DNA from: JACCTU01 sp963798985
GTDB lineage: Bacteria; Actinomycetota; Thermoleophilia; Gaiellales; Gaiellaceae
Length of the DNA stretch: 64,000 bases
Direction of reading: 5' to 3'
Assembly: GCA_963798985.1 (NCBI GenBank)
Contig: CAWCVL010000007.1
Coordinates: forward strand, 248,001 to 312,000
The translations under genes were made by a program, and so were the position numbers. The notes under the pieces are model-generated. The model did no database searches, was not told the DNA's origin, and was given only the letters and a program-made list of their open reading frames with translations. Positions 38,522 through 48,046 of the stretch are shown piece by piece (the stretch's first letter is position 1; each line of letters starts with the position of its first letter).

Positions 38522-38540
38522 CTGTTTCAACACAGAAAGA

Positions 38541-38552
38541 GAACACCTGTTC
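38541..38552. promoter_or_regulatory. SOS (LexA) box of uvrA
   Basis: GAACACCTGTTC matches the GAAC-N4-GTTC core of Gram-positive LexA boxes. It lies 18 bp upstream of the -10-like TAAACT (38571-38576), covering the -35 region, and 34 bp before the uvrA ATG. Damage induction is expected. Confidence 0.7.
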
Positions 38553-38585
38553 GCGTCCGAGCCGCCTGGCTAAACTGGGCCGGTT

Positions 38586-41433
<2,848 letters not shown>

Positions 41434-41456
41434 CGGTCCGCGAGTACCGTCCCGCC

Positions 41457-42059
41457 GTGACTGAACGGGCCTGGTGGCTGAACGCTGTCCTCGTCCTCCG
41501 GCGACCGACGACCGTCTTCGCCGCGCTCCGCGACGACGACGATCACTCGCGGTCAGAGCCGCTGCTTGCGATCGTCTTCCTCGCGGGAATCGCCGGCGTG
41601 CTCGGGACAAACGCGTTCTCGCATTCGCTCGACGACTTCGAGCTCGACGGGCTGACCCTCGCGGTGGTCGCGTTCATCGCCGGTGGCCTGTACGGGCTCG
41701 TCGGCTACTTCCTGCTCGGCTTCCTCGTCTACGCCGGCGCGCGCGCCGCCGGCTCGGACGCGACGTTCGGCCGCGCACGCCAGATCGTCGGCTTCGCGGT
41801 CGTGCCGCTCGCACTCTCGCTGCTCGTGTGGTTCGTGCGGATCGCGGTGTACGGCGGTGACCCGTTCCGCACCGGGGGCTCCGACACCGGGCTCGGAAAC
41901 CATCTCTTCGAGGCGATCGAAGTCGCGGTGCTGGTCTGGTCGGGAGCGCTGCTCGTCGTCGGGCTGCGCGCGTACCACGGCTGGTCGATCGCGCGCGCTG
42001 TGGCGGCTGCGTTGCCCGCGCTCGCGTTGCCGGCGCTCGCGCTCTTGAGCGCCCTCTAG
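41457..42059 (+). CDS. Yip1-domain membrane protein
   Basis: GTG at 41457; 200 residues with five hydrophobic segments. The start VTERAWWLNAVLVLRRPTTVFAALRDD is typical of bacterial Yip1-domain proteins (a short amphipathic region with a PxxxFAALRDD motif), followed by LLAIVFLAGIAGVL, a GLYGLVGYFLLGFLVYAGARAAG helix pair and RARQIVGFAVVPLALSLLVW. Function unknown. TACCGT at 41445-41450 ends 6 nt before the start. The stop overlaps that of the convergent cytochrome gene. Confidence 0.75.
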   Translation: MTERAWWLNAVLVLRRPTTVFAALRDDDDHSRSEPLLAIVFLAGIAGVLGTNAFSHSLDDFELDGLTLAVVAFIAGGLYGLVGYFLLGFLVYAGARAAGSDATFGRARQIVGFAVVPLALSLLVWFVRIAVYGGDPFRTGGSDTGLGNHLFEAIEVAVLVWSGALLVVGLRAYHGWSIARAVAAALPALALPALALLSAL

Positions 42060-42523
42060 CCGTTCTCGACGTAGTCGGCTACGGCCTCGATCTCGGCGTC
42101 GCTGAGGCTGTCGCCGAACGGCGGCATGCCGCCGCCGCCGTTGCGGACCTGCTGCGCGATCTCGTCCTTGCTCAGGTCGATGTCGTCGAGGTTGGGCCCG
42201 ATCGTCCCGCTCGAGTTCGCGGGCCCGAACGTGTGGCAGCCGCCGCAGCCGGCCGAGGCAAAGACGGCGGCACCGTCGGTGTCCTCGCCGCCCTCGGTCT
42301 CGGTTGCCTCCGTCGTCGCGGCCTCGGTCGTCGCGCCTTCGGTCGCGGTCTCCTCCGTCGTCTGGGTCTCGGCGGCGGCCGGCGAGTCGTCATCTTCGGC
42401 GCTCCCGCGCCCGACGAGGAACCCGGCCAGCGCGGCGACGAAGAGCAACCCGACCACGGCCAGCACGAGCGCGCCTTCCGCGGCGGGACCCGCCCAGCTC
42501 TTTTGCTTGGGAGGCACGGACAT
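42056..42523 (-). CDS. Membrane-anchored class I cytochrome c
   Basis: 155 residues. One N-terminal helix (AAEGALVLAVVGLLFVAALAGFLVG), then a Thr/Glu/Ala-rich linker of about 45 residues (about 42-85), then a small cytochrome c domain: heme motif CGGCH in FASAGCGGCHTFG, and GGGMPPFGDSLSDAEIEAVADYV carrying the axial Met. It carries electrons outside the membrane on a flexible tether. It follows panB by 27 bp on the same strand but has no metabolic link to pantothenate. Similar tethered cytochromes serve terminal oxidases; the partner is not in this window. Confidence 0.93.
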   Translation of the reverse strand: MSVPPKQKSWAGPAAEGALVLAVVGLLFVAALAGFLVGRGSAEDDDSPAAAETQTTEETATEGATTEAATTEATETEGGEDTDGAAVFASAGCGGCHTFGPANSSGTIGPNLDDIDLSKDEIAQQVRNGGGGMPPFGDSLSDAEIEAVADYVENG

Positions 42524-42550
42524 CGAGACCGGACGATAAACGACTCGTTC

Positions 42551-43426
42551 CTACCGCGCTGCGAAGAAGGCTTCCAGCTCCTCCTCGGGCATCGCGTAGG
42601 TGTGCTGATCCTCCGGGAAGCGGCCGCTGCGGACCTCCTCCGCGTAGGCCTCGAGCGCGCGCCTGATCTCGGTCCCGACGTCGGCGTAGCGCTTGACGAA
42701 CCGCGGTGAGTGGCCTTCGTAGAGCCCGAGCAGGTCGTGCCAGACGAGCACCTGCCCGTCGCACTCGCGGCCTGCGCCGATCCCGATCGTCGGGATGGAG
42801 AGGGTCCGCGTGACCTCCGCGGCGACGGCCGCGGGGACCGCCTCGAGCACGAGCGCGAAGCAGCCGGCGGCCTCGAGCTCGCGCGCGTCCGCAACGAGCT
42901 GGCGCGCCTGCTCGGCGGTGCGACCCTGCGCCTTGAAGCCGCCGAGCGCGGTGGCGGACTGCGGGGTCAAGCCGATGTGCCCCATTACGGGGATGCCTGC
43001 CCCGACGATCGCCCGCACGCGCGAGACCGTCGCCCCGGCGCCTTCTACCTTGACGGCGTCGGCGCTGCCGTCCTTTACGAAGCGGATCGCGTTCTCGAGC
43101 GCGAGCTCGTCCGAGACCTGGAACGATCCGAACGGCATGTCGGCGACGACGAGTGGGCGCTTTGCGCCGCGGGTGGCTGCGCGCGTCAGCATCAACATCT
43201 CGTCCATCGACGCCGGCACGGTCGAGTCGTGGCCGAGAACGACCATCGCCGCAGAGTCGCCGACGAGGATCAACTCGACGCCCGCTGCGTCGGCGAGCCG
43301 CGCGCTCGGCGCGTCATACGCGGTCACCATCACGATCTTCTCGCCACGACGCTTGAGCTCTGCGAGCTCCGGAAGCGGCAGCTTGCCGTGCGTCCACGAC
43401 GCGTACCGGGGTGCGGGGGTGCTCAC
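42551..43426 (-). CDS. panB: 3-methyl-2-oxobutanoate hydroxymethyltransferase
   Basis: GTG at 43426 overlaps the panC stop (GTGA); 291 residues. Hallmarks: VMVTAYDAPSARLADAAGVE, LVGDSAAMVVLGHDSTVPASMDEML (metal-binding Asp), KVEGAG, GHIGLTPQS, ALVLEAVPAAVA, SIPTIGIGAGRECDGQVLVWHDLLGL and the FVKRYADV tail. It adds a hydroxymethyl group from methylene-THF to ketoisovalerate, making ketopantoate. Third gene of a DUF2520-panC-panB operon. Confidence 0.97.
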   Translation of the reverse strand: MSTPAPRYASWTHGKLPLPELAELKRRGEKIVMVTAYDAPSARLADAAGVELILVGDSAAMVVLGHDSTVPASMDEMLMLTRAATRGAKRPLVVADMPFGSFQVSDELALENAIRFVKDGSADAVKVEGAGATVSRVRAIVGAGIPVMGHIGLTPQSATALGGFKAQGRTAEQARQLVADARELEAAGCFALVLEAVPAAVAAEVTRTLSIPTIGIGAGRECDGQVLVWHDLLGLYEGHSPRFVKRYADVGTEIRRALEAYAEEVRSGRFPEDQHTYAMPEEELEAFFAAR

Positions 43427-44193
43427 TCGGTGTCTCCTTCCAGGATGACGTTGTCGATCAGTCGTGTGTCGCCGACGCGGACGGCTGCCACGAGGACGCG
43501 AGGCTCGAAGTCCGCGACCTCGACGTAGTCCACTTCGAGATCGCGGAGGAGCTCGCGCGCCCGCTGCGCGTCTCTCGTCGCAAGCGCTCGCGGGAGGGAG
43601 CGAGCGCGCTCGCGCTCCTCGGGGGAGAGACGCGCGTTGCGCGAGGAAAACGCGAGCTCGTCGTCGTCGCGCACCGTCGGCACGACGCGAAGCTCGAGCT
43701 CCAGGTCGAGGTCGAGGATCATCCGTCTCAGCACCGCCACCTGCTGCGCGTCCTTCTGCCCGAAGTACGCGCGCCGCGGTCGGACGATGTTGAAGAGCTT
43801 GAGGCAGACCGTCGCGACGCCGCGGAAGTGGCCGGGGCGATGCACGCCCTCGAGCTGCGCACCCAACTGCTCCACGTCGACCCACGTCTGGAAGCCGGGC
43901 GGGTACATCTCCTCTGCGCTCGGCGCGAAGAGCAGGTCGACGCCCGCCGCTTCGGCGACCGCGATGTCCCGCGCTTCGTCTCGCGGGTACCCGTTGAGGT
44001 CGGCGCCGTCGCCGAACTGGGCGGGGTTGACGAAGAGCGACACGACGACGACGTCCGCCTCCGCACGCGCGGCGCGGAAGAGCGAGACGTGGCCTTCGTG
44101 AAAGGCGCCCATCGTCGGGACGAGCGCGATCGCCTCGTGGCGGCGCGGCTCGAGTGCGTCGCGCAGCTCGGCGATCGTCCGCAGGAGCTTCAC
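43423..44193 (-). CDS. panC: Pantothenate synthetase (pantoate-beta-alanine ligase)
   Basis: GTG at 44193; 256 residues. Signature motifs: LVPTMGAFHEGHVSLFRAAR (HxGH nucleotide motif), SLFVNPAQFGDGADLNGYPRD, GHFRGVATVCLKLFNIVRP, YFGQKDAQQVAVLRRM and SSRNARLSPEER. It condenses pantoate and beta-alanine with ATP. The start overlaps the stop of the DUF2520 gene; the stop overlaps the start of panB. panE and panD are not in the window. Confidence 0.97.
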   Translation of the reverse strand: MKLLRTIAELRDALEPRRHEAIALVPTMGAFHEGHVSLFRAARAEADVVVVSLFVNPAQFGDGADLNGYPRDEARDIAVAEAAGVDLLFAPSAEEMYPPGFQTWVDVEQLGAQLEGVHRPGHFRGVATVCLKLFNIVRPRRAYFGQKDAQQVAVLRRMILDLDLELELRVVPTVRDDDELAFSSRNARLSPEERERARSLPRALATRDAQRARELLRDLEVDYVEVADFEPRVLVAAVRVGDTRLIDNVILEGDTE

Positions 44194-44852
44194 GGTGTCG
44201 TCGCCTCCGCGAGCACGTCGTACAGTGCCTCGAGCTCGGGTCGCGAGTTGCGGATCGCCCTGCGGTGCTGCTCGACCGTCGTCCAGTCGCCCCGTGAGAT
44301 CGGTCCGGTGAGCTCGAAGCCGTTGTCGATCGTGCGGCGCATCAACGGCGCGAGTGCGGCTGGGGGCGCGCCTGCAGCCTCTAAGAGCTCGGACGACACC
44401 CGATGCAACGTCACGAGATAGTTCGACGCGATCGCCGCACCGGCGTGGTAGAGCGGACGCGCGTCGTCTGCCAGGTCGAAGGGCTCGAGCCCGAGCAGCT
44501 GCGCGAACCACCAGCCGACGTGGCGGGCCTCGGGGCTCTCGGAGATGACCGCCGCGTGCGCGTCGTCGAGCTGCTCGGGCCCACGCTGGTGCGTGAACGT
44601 CTGGAGGGGGTGCAGGCCGAAACGACGCACGTGCGGCTCGAGGTCCCCCAGCGAGGTCGCGCCGCTCGTGTGCGCGACCCACGGTCCCGGCTCGATGCCT
44701 CGCGCGACCTCGGCGATCGCTGCGTCGGGCACGCAGAGGAGGACGAGCTCTGCGCCGTCCTCGCGCAGCGCGACGCCCCGCTCGCGAAGCCGCGCGGTCA
44801 CCGCCGATCCGACGCGTCCGGACGCGCCGACAACCTGGACTGTCTCGATCAT
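44190..44852 (-). CDS. Rossmann-like / DUF2520 protein, possible ketopantoate reductase
   Basis: 220 residues. An N-terminal Rossmann fold (VQVVGASGRVGSAVTARL, then ELVLLCVPDAAIAEVA) precedes AHTSGATSLGDLEPH and LHPLQTF, and a C-terminal helical DUF2520 domain contains HAGAAIASNYLVTLHRVSSELL and RTIDNGFELTGPISRGDWTTVEQH. First gene of the operon with panC and panB, overlapping panC by 4 bp. The step missing between PanB and PanC is ketopantoate reduction; I recall PanG, a non-PanE ketopantoate reductase, belonging to this family. That assignment is inference from context plus family. Confidence 0.75.
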   Translation of the reverse strand: MIETVQVVGASGRVGSAVTARLRERGVALREDGAELVLLCVPDAAIAEVARGIEPGPWVAHTSGATSLGDLEPHVRRFGLHPLQTFTHQRGPEQLDDAHAAVISESPEARHVGWWFAQLLGLEPFDLADDARPLYHAGAAIASNYLVTLHRVSSELLEAAGAPPAALAPLMRRTIDNGFELTGPISRGDWTTVEQHRRAIRNSRPELEALYDVLAEATTP

Positions 44853-44925
44853 CGCTCCAGTTCCGTCGTGGATACCGGGCCGATGCGAAGTCTAGCGTCC
44901 GGGAGCGGGCGTACACTCCGCCCCG

Positions 44926-45588
44926 GTGGCGGTCCCCGTCCAGGTCGTTGAGCAGCGGAGCCAGCAGCTCGCCTCGTACGAGCAGGCCGTTTCCGCGTGC
45001 ACCCGCTGTCGGCTCGCCGAGGGGCGAACCCAGGTGGTGTTCGGCTCGGGGAACCCCGACGCCGAGCTGATGTTCGTCGGCGAGGCACCGGGCTTCCACG
45101 AGGACCAGCAGGGCGTCCCCTTCGTGGGCCAGGCGGGGAAGCTGCTCGAGAAGCTGCTCGCAGGGATCGGCCTCGAGCGCGCCGATGTCTATATCGCCAA
45201 CGTGATCAAGTGCCGGCCACCTGGGAACCGAGACCCACAGCCGGACGAGATCGAGGCCTGCGAGTCGCACCTCTTCCGGCAGATCGAGCTGATCCAGCCG
45301 CAGCTCGTGGCGACGCTCGGCAACTTCGCGACGAAGCTGCTGACCGGCAAGCCGCTCGGCATCACGCGCGTGCACGGACAGGAACAGTGGACGACCCTCG
45401 GTGGGAACCGCGTGCAGCTCTACCCGCTCTATCACCCGGCGGCCGCGCTCTACACGCCGAGGATGCTGGAGGTGCTCGAGGAGGATTTCGCCCGGATCCC
45501 GCAGCTGCTCGGGACAGACGACGTACCGAAGCCGGTCCTCCAGCTCGCGCCTGCGCCCGAGCCCACGGTCCAGCTCGGCTTGTTCTAG
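44926..45588 (+). CDS. Family 4 uracil-DNA glycosylase with C-terminal clamp-binding motif
   Basis: GTG at 44926; 220 residues. Family 4 features: GEAPGFHEDQQGVPFVGQAG (about 53-72), VIKCRPPGNRDPQPDE, the LYHPAAALY motif, and four cysteines placed for a 4Fe-4S cluster (CTRC near residues 25-28, the Cys in IKC, and the Cys in EACESH). It removes uracil from DNA. The last five residues are QLGLF, matching the QLxLF beta-sliding-clamp pentapeptide, so it may travel with the replisome. TACACT (44912-44917) ends 8 nt before the start. First gene of the tsaE-tsaB-rimI-tsaD cluster. Confidence 0.93.
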   Translation: MAVPVQVVEQRSQQLASYEQAVSACTRCRLAEGRTQVVFGSGNPDAELMFVGEAPGFHEDQQGVPFVGQAGKLLEKLLAGIGLERADVYIANVIKCRPPGNRDPQPDEIEACESHLFRQIELIQPQLVATLGNFATKLLTGKPLGITRVHGQEQWTTLGGNRVQLYPLYHPAAALYTPRMLEVLEEDFARIPQLLGTDDVPKPVLQLAPAPEPTVQLGLF

Positions 45589-45601
45589 AAACTAGGGGGC
45601 G

Positions 45602-46030
45602 GTGCAGATCGAGAGCGCCTCGCCCGAGGAGACGGAGGCCGTCGCCGGACGGCTCGCGCGCGTCCTGCTCCCGGGGGACGTGGTGACCGTGTCGGGCGAG
45701 CTCGGCGCGGGGAAGACCACGTTCGTCCGCGGGGCCTGTCGTGCGCTCGGCATCACGCAGCCCGTCACGAGCCCGACGTTCACGGTCGGGCACCGCTACG
45801 ACGGCGTCGCGCACCTCGACCTCTATCGCTTCGCAGGCGTCTCCGCCGCGGAGTGGGGAGATCTCGAGCCGTACTTCGAAGGGACGATCGCCTTCGTCGA
45901 GTGGCCGGAGGCGGGGGAGGACGCACTCCCTGCCCCGCGCGTGCGCGTCCGCTTGCTGCACGTCGACGAGGCGCACCGCATGATCGAGCTCGAGACGGTG
46001 GAACCGGAGCTCCTGGAGGCCATGAGCTGA
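45602..46030 (+). CDS. tsaE: tRNA threonylcarbamoyladenosine biosynthesis ATPase TsaE
   Basis: GTG at 45602; 142 residues. P-loop GELGAGKTTFVRGA (about 32-45), TSPTFTVGHRYDG (switch region), HLDLYRF and FVEWPEAGEDALP. TsaE powers turnover of the TsaB-TsaD complex that makes t6A37 in ANN-decoding tRNAs. GAAACT (45588-45593) ends 8 nt before the start. The stop overlaps the tsaB ATG by one base. Confidence 0.95.
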   Translation: MQIESASPEETEAVAGRLARVLLPGDVVTVSGELGAGKTTFVRGACRALGITQPVTSPTFTVGHRYDGVAHLDLYRFAGVSAAEWGDLEPYFEGTIAFVEWPEAGEDALPAPRVRVRLLHVDEAHRMIELETVEPELLEAMS

Positions 46031-46620
46031 TGCTCACGCTCGCGTTCGACACGGCGACCCGCACGGCGACGAGCGCGCTCGTCTGGGACGGGGAAGTGCT
46101 CGGCGAGCTCGCTTCGAGTGCGGTCACGGTGCTCGAGGACGTCGACGCGCTCTTTCGCCGCGGCGGCGTGCGTCCGGGGCAGCTCGAAGGCATCGTCGTC
46201 GGCACGGGGCCGGGCAGCTTCACCGGCGTGCGGATGGGGCTGGCCACCGCGCGCGCGCTGTCGTACTCGCTCGACGTGCCGCTCGCCGGAGTGTCGACGC
46301 TCGCCGCGCTCGCCGCTGGATCTCCGAACGCGCTCGCGGTGATCGACGCCCGCCGCAGCGAGGTGTTCGTCCTCGACGGCGAGCCGCGGGTGCTCCGGCC
46401 GGAGGACGTCGACGTGCGCGGCCGCGTGTGCGTCGGCGACGGCGCCGTTCGCTATCGAGTCACGCTCGAGGAGCGCGGCGCGGTGATCCCTCCGGACGCT
46501 GACCCGGTGCACGTCCCGCACGCGCGCTTCCACGCCCAACTCGCCGAGCGCTTCGGCCTCGCCGATGAGGTCGAGCCCGTCTACCTGCGTGCTCCCGACG
46601 CGAAGCCCAGCGTGTCGTGA
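46030..46620 (+). CDS. tsaB: tRNA t6A biosynthesis protein TsaB
   Basis: ATG at 46030, sharing a base with the tsaE stop; 196 residues. ASKHA-fold motifs: LTLAFDTATRTATSALVWDG, EGIVVGTGPGSFTGVRMGLATARALSYS (hallmark GPGSFTGVR) and VIDARRSEVFV. It scaffolds TsaD; it lacks the full active site by family. Overlaps rimI by 4 bp (GTGA). Confidence 0.95.
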   Translation: MLTLAFDTATRTATSALVWDGEVLGELASSAVTVLEDVDALFRRGGVRPGQLEGIVVGTGPGSFTGVRMGLATARALSYSLDVPLAGVSTLAALAAGSPNALAVIDARRSEVFVLDGEPRVLRPEDVDVRGRVCVGDGAVRYRVTLEERGAVIPPDADPVHVPHARFHAQLAERFGLADEVEPVYLRAPDAKPSVS

Positions 46621-47084
46621 CGATCCGCCGCCTCCAGCTCAAGGACTTGACCGAGATCGAGCGCATCGAGCGCGGGTCGTACGCGACGCCGTGGTCTCGC
46701 TCGATGTTCGCGGGTGAGCTCTCGAAGGCGTCGTCCGTGTGCATCGGCGCGCTCGACGACGACGACGGGGACGAGGACGCACTCGTCGGTTTCCTGATCG
46801 TCTCGCGCTACGTCGACGCCTGGCACGTGATGAACATCGCCGTCGATCCGGCTCGTCGTCGCGCCGGCGTTGCGATCGCGATGCTCGAGCGCCTCTTCGA
46901 GCTGACGATGGGAGACGGCAGGCGCGGCTACACGCTCGAGGTGCGCGTCTCGAACCAGGCGGCGATCAACCTCTACCAGCGCCTCGGCTTCCAGCCCCGC
47001 GGCATCCGTCGCGGCTACTACACGGACAACCGCGAAGACGCCCTGATCATGTGGCGCGATCCACAGCCCCAGCGAGTCGCGTGA
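46617..47084 (+). CDS. rimI: Ribosomal-protein-alanine N-acetyltransferase RimI
   Basis: GTG at 46617; 155 residues. GNAT fold with IERGSYATPWSRSMFAGEL, DAWHVMNIAVDPARRRAGVAIAML (acetyl-CoA loop RRxGxA), GYTLEVRVSNQAAINLYQRLGFQPRGIRRGYY and EDALIMWRD, the RimI signature. It acetylates a ribosomal-protein N-terminus; in actinobacteria RimI often sits between tsaB and tsaD, as here. Overlaps tsaD. Confidence 0.94.
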   Translation: MTIRRLQLKDLTEIERIERGSYATPWSRSMFAGELSKASSVCIGALDDDDGDEDALVGFLIVSRYVDAWHVMNIAVDPARRRAGVAIAMLERLFELTMGDGRRGYTLEVRVSNQAAINLYQRLGFQPRGIRRGYYTDNREDALIMWRDPQPQRVA

Positions 47085-48046
47085 TCCTCGCGCTCGAGAC
47101 GTCGTGCGACGAGACGGCCGCTGCGCTCGTCTCGCACGACGGCGAGATCCGCGCGAACGTGGTCGCCTCGCAGGCCGACCTCCACGCGCAGTTCGGCGGC
47201 GTCGTGCCCGAGATCGCGTCTCGTCGGCACCTCGAGCTGGTGCTGCCGGTCGTCCGGCAAGCGCTCTCCGACGCCGGCGCGAAGCTCGACGACGTCGACC
47301 TCGTCGCGGTGACACGTGGGCCCGGCCTCATCGGTGCGCTGCTCGTCGGCGTCTCCGCGGCGAAGGCGCTCGCCTGGTCGCGCCGGTTGCCGCTCGCTCC
47401 GGTCGACCACCTCGACGGTCACGTTGCGTCCTTGTACTTGGAGCCGGAGTCGCTCGATCCGCCCTTCCTCTGCCTGCTCGCCAGCGGCGGGCACACGATG
47501 CTGCTCGACGTTCGCGCGCGCGGCTCCTTCGCCGTTACGGGGCGGACGCTCGACGACGCCGTGGGGGAGGCCTTCGACAAGGGCGCGCGTCTGCTCGGAC
47601 TGGGCTACCCCGGAGGTGCGGAGCTCGACCGCCTCGCCCGCGACGGCGATCCGGACGCCTTCTCGTTCCCGGTCGCGAAGCTCCCAGGCCTCGACTTCTC
47701 CTTCTCCGGCGTCAAGACCTCGCTTCTCTACGCGGTGAAGAAGCTCGAGCCCGGAGAGCTCGAGCGGCGGCGGGCCGACCTCGCCGCGAGCTATCAGCGA
47801 GCGCTCGTCCGAGCCCTCGTCGAGCGAACGGACGCCGCGGCCCAGCTCCTGGGCGTGGAGCGCGTGGGGGTCGTCGGGGGCGTCGCGGCCAACTCCGAGC
47901 TTCGTGCCTCGCTGCCGTGGGCCAAGGCTGCGCCGCTACCACTCTGCACCGACAACGCAGCGATGATCGCCTCGGCGGCCCGGTACGTCGAGCCGCTCCC
48001 GTATCCGCGGTACCTTGGCCTTGATGCGTACGCCTCCGCGGCCTGA
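47081..48046 (+). CDS. tsaD: tRNA N6-adenosine threonylcarbamoyltransferase TsaD
   Basis: GTG at 47081 overlaps the rimI stop (GTGA); about 321 residues. Motifs: ILALETSCDETAAALVSHDG, GGVVPEIASRRHLE, VAVTRGPGLIGALLVG, the metal-binding HLDGH (VDHLDGHVASLY), LASGGHTMLLDV, GEAFDKGARLLGLGYPGG, DFSFSGVKTSLLY and VGGVAANSELR. It transfers threonylcarbamoyl to A37. The 3' end overlaps the subtilase start by about 23 bp. Confidence 0.97.
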   Translation: MILALETSCDETAAALVSHDGEIRANVVASQADLHAQFGGVVPEIASRRHLELVLPVVRQALSDAGAKLDDVDLVAVTRGPGLIGALLVGVSAAKALAWSRRLPLAPVDHLDGHVASLYLEPESLDPPFLCLLASGGHTMLLDVRARGSFAVTGRTLDDAVGEAFDKGARLLGLGYPGGAELDRLARDGDPDAFSFPVAKLPGLDFSFSGVKTSLLYAVKKLEPGELERRRADLAASYQRALVRALVERTDAAAQLLGVERVGVVGGVAANSELRASLPWAKAAPLPLCTDNAAMIASAARYVEPLPYPRYLGLDAYASAA

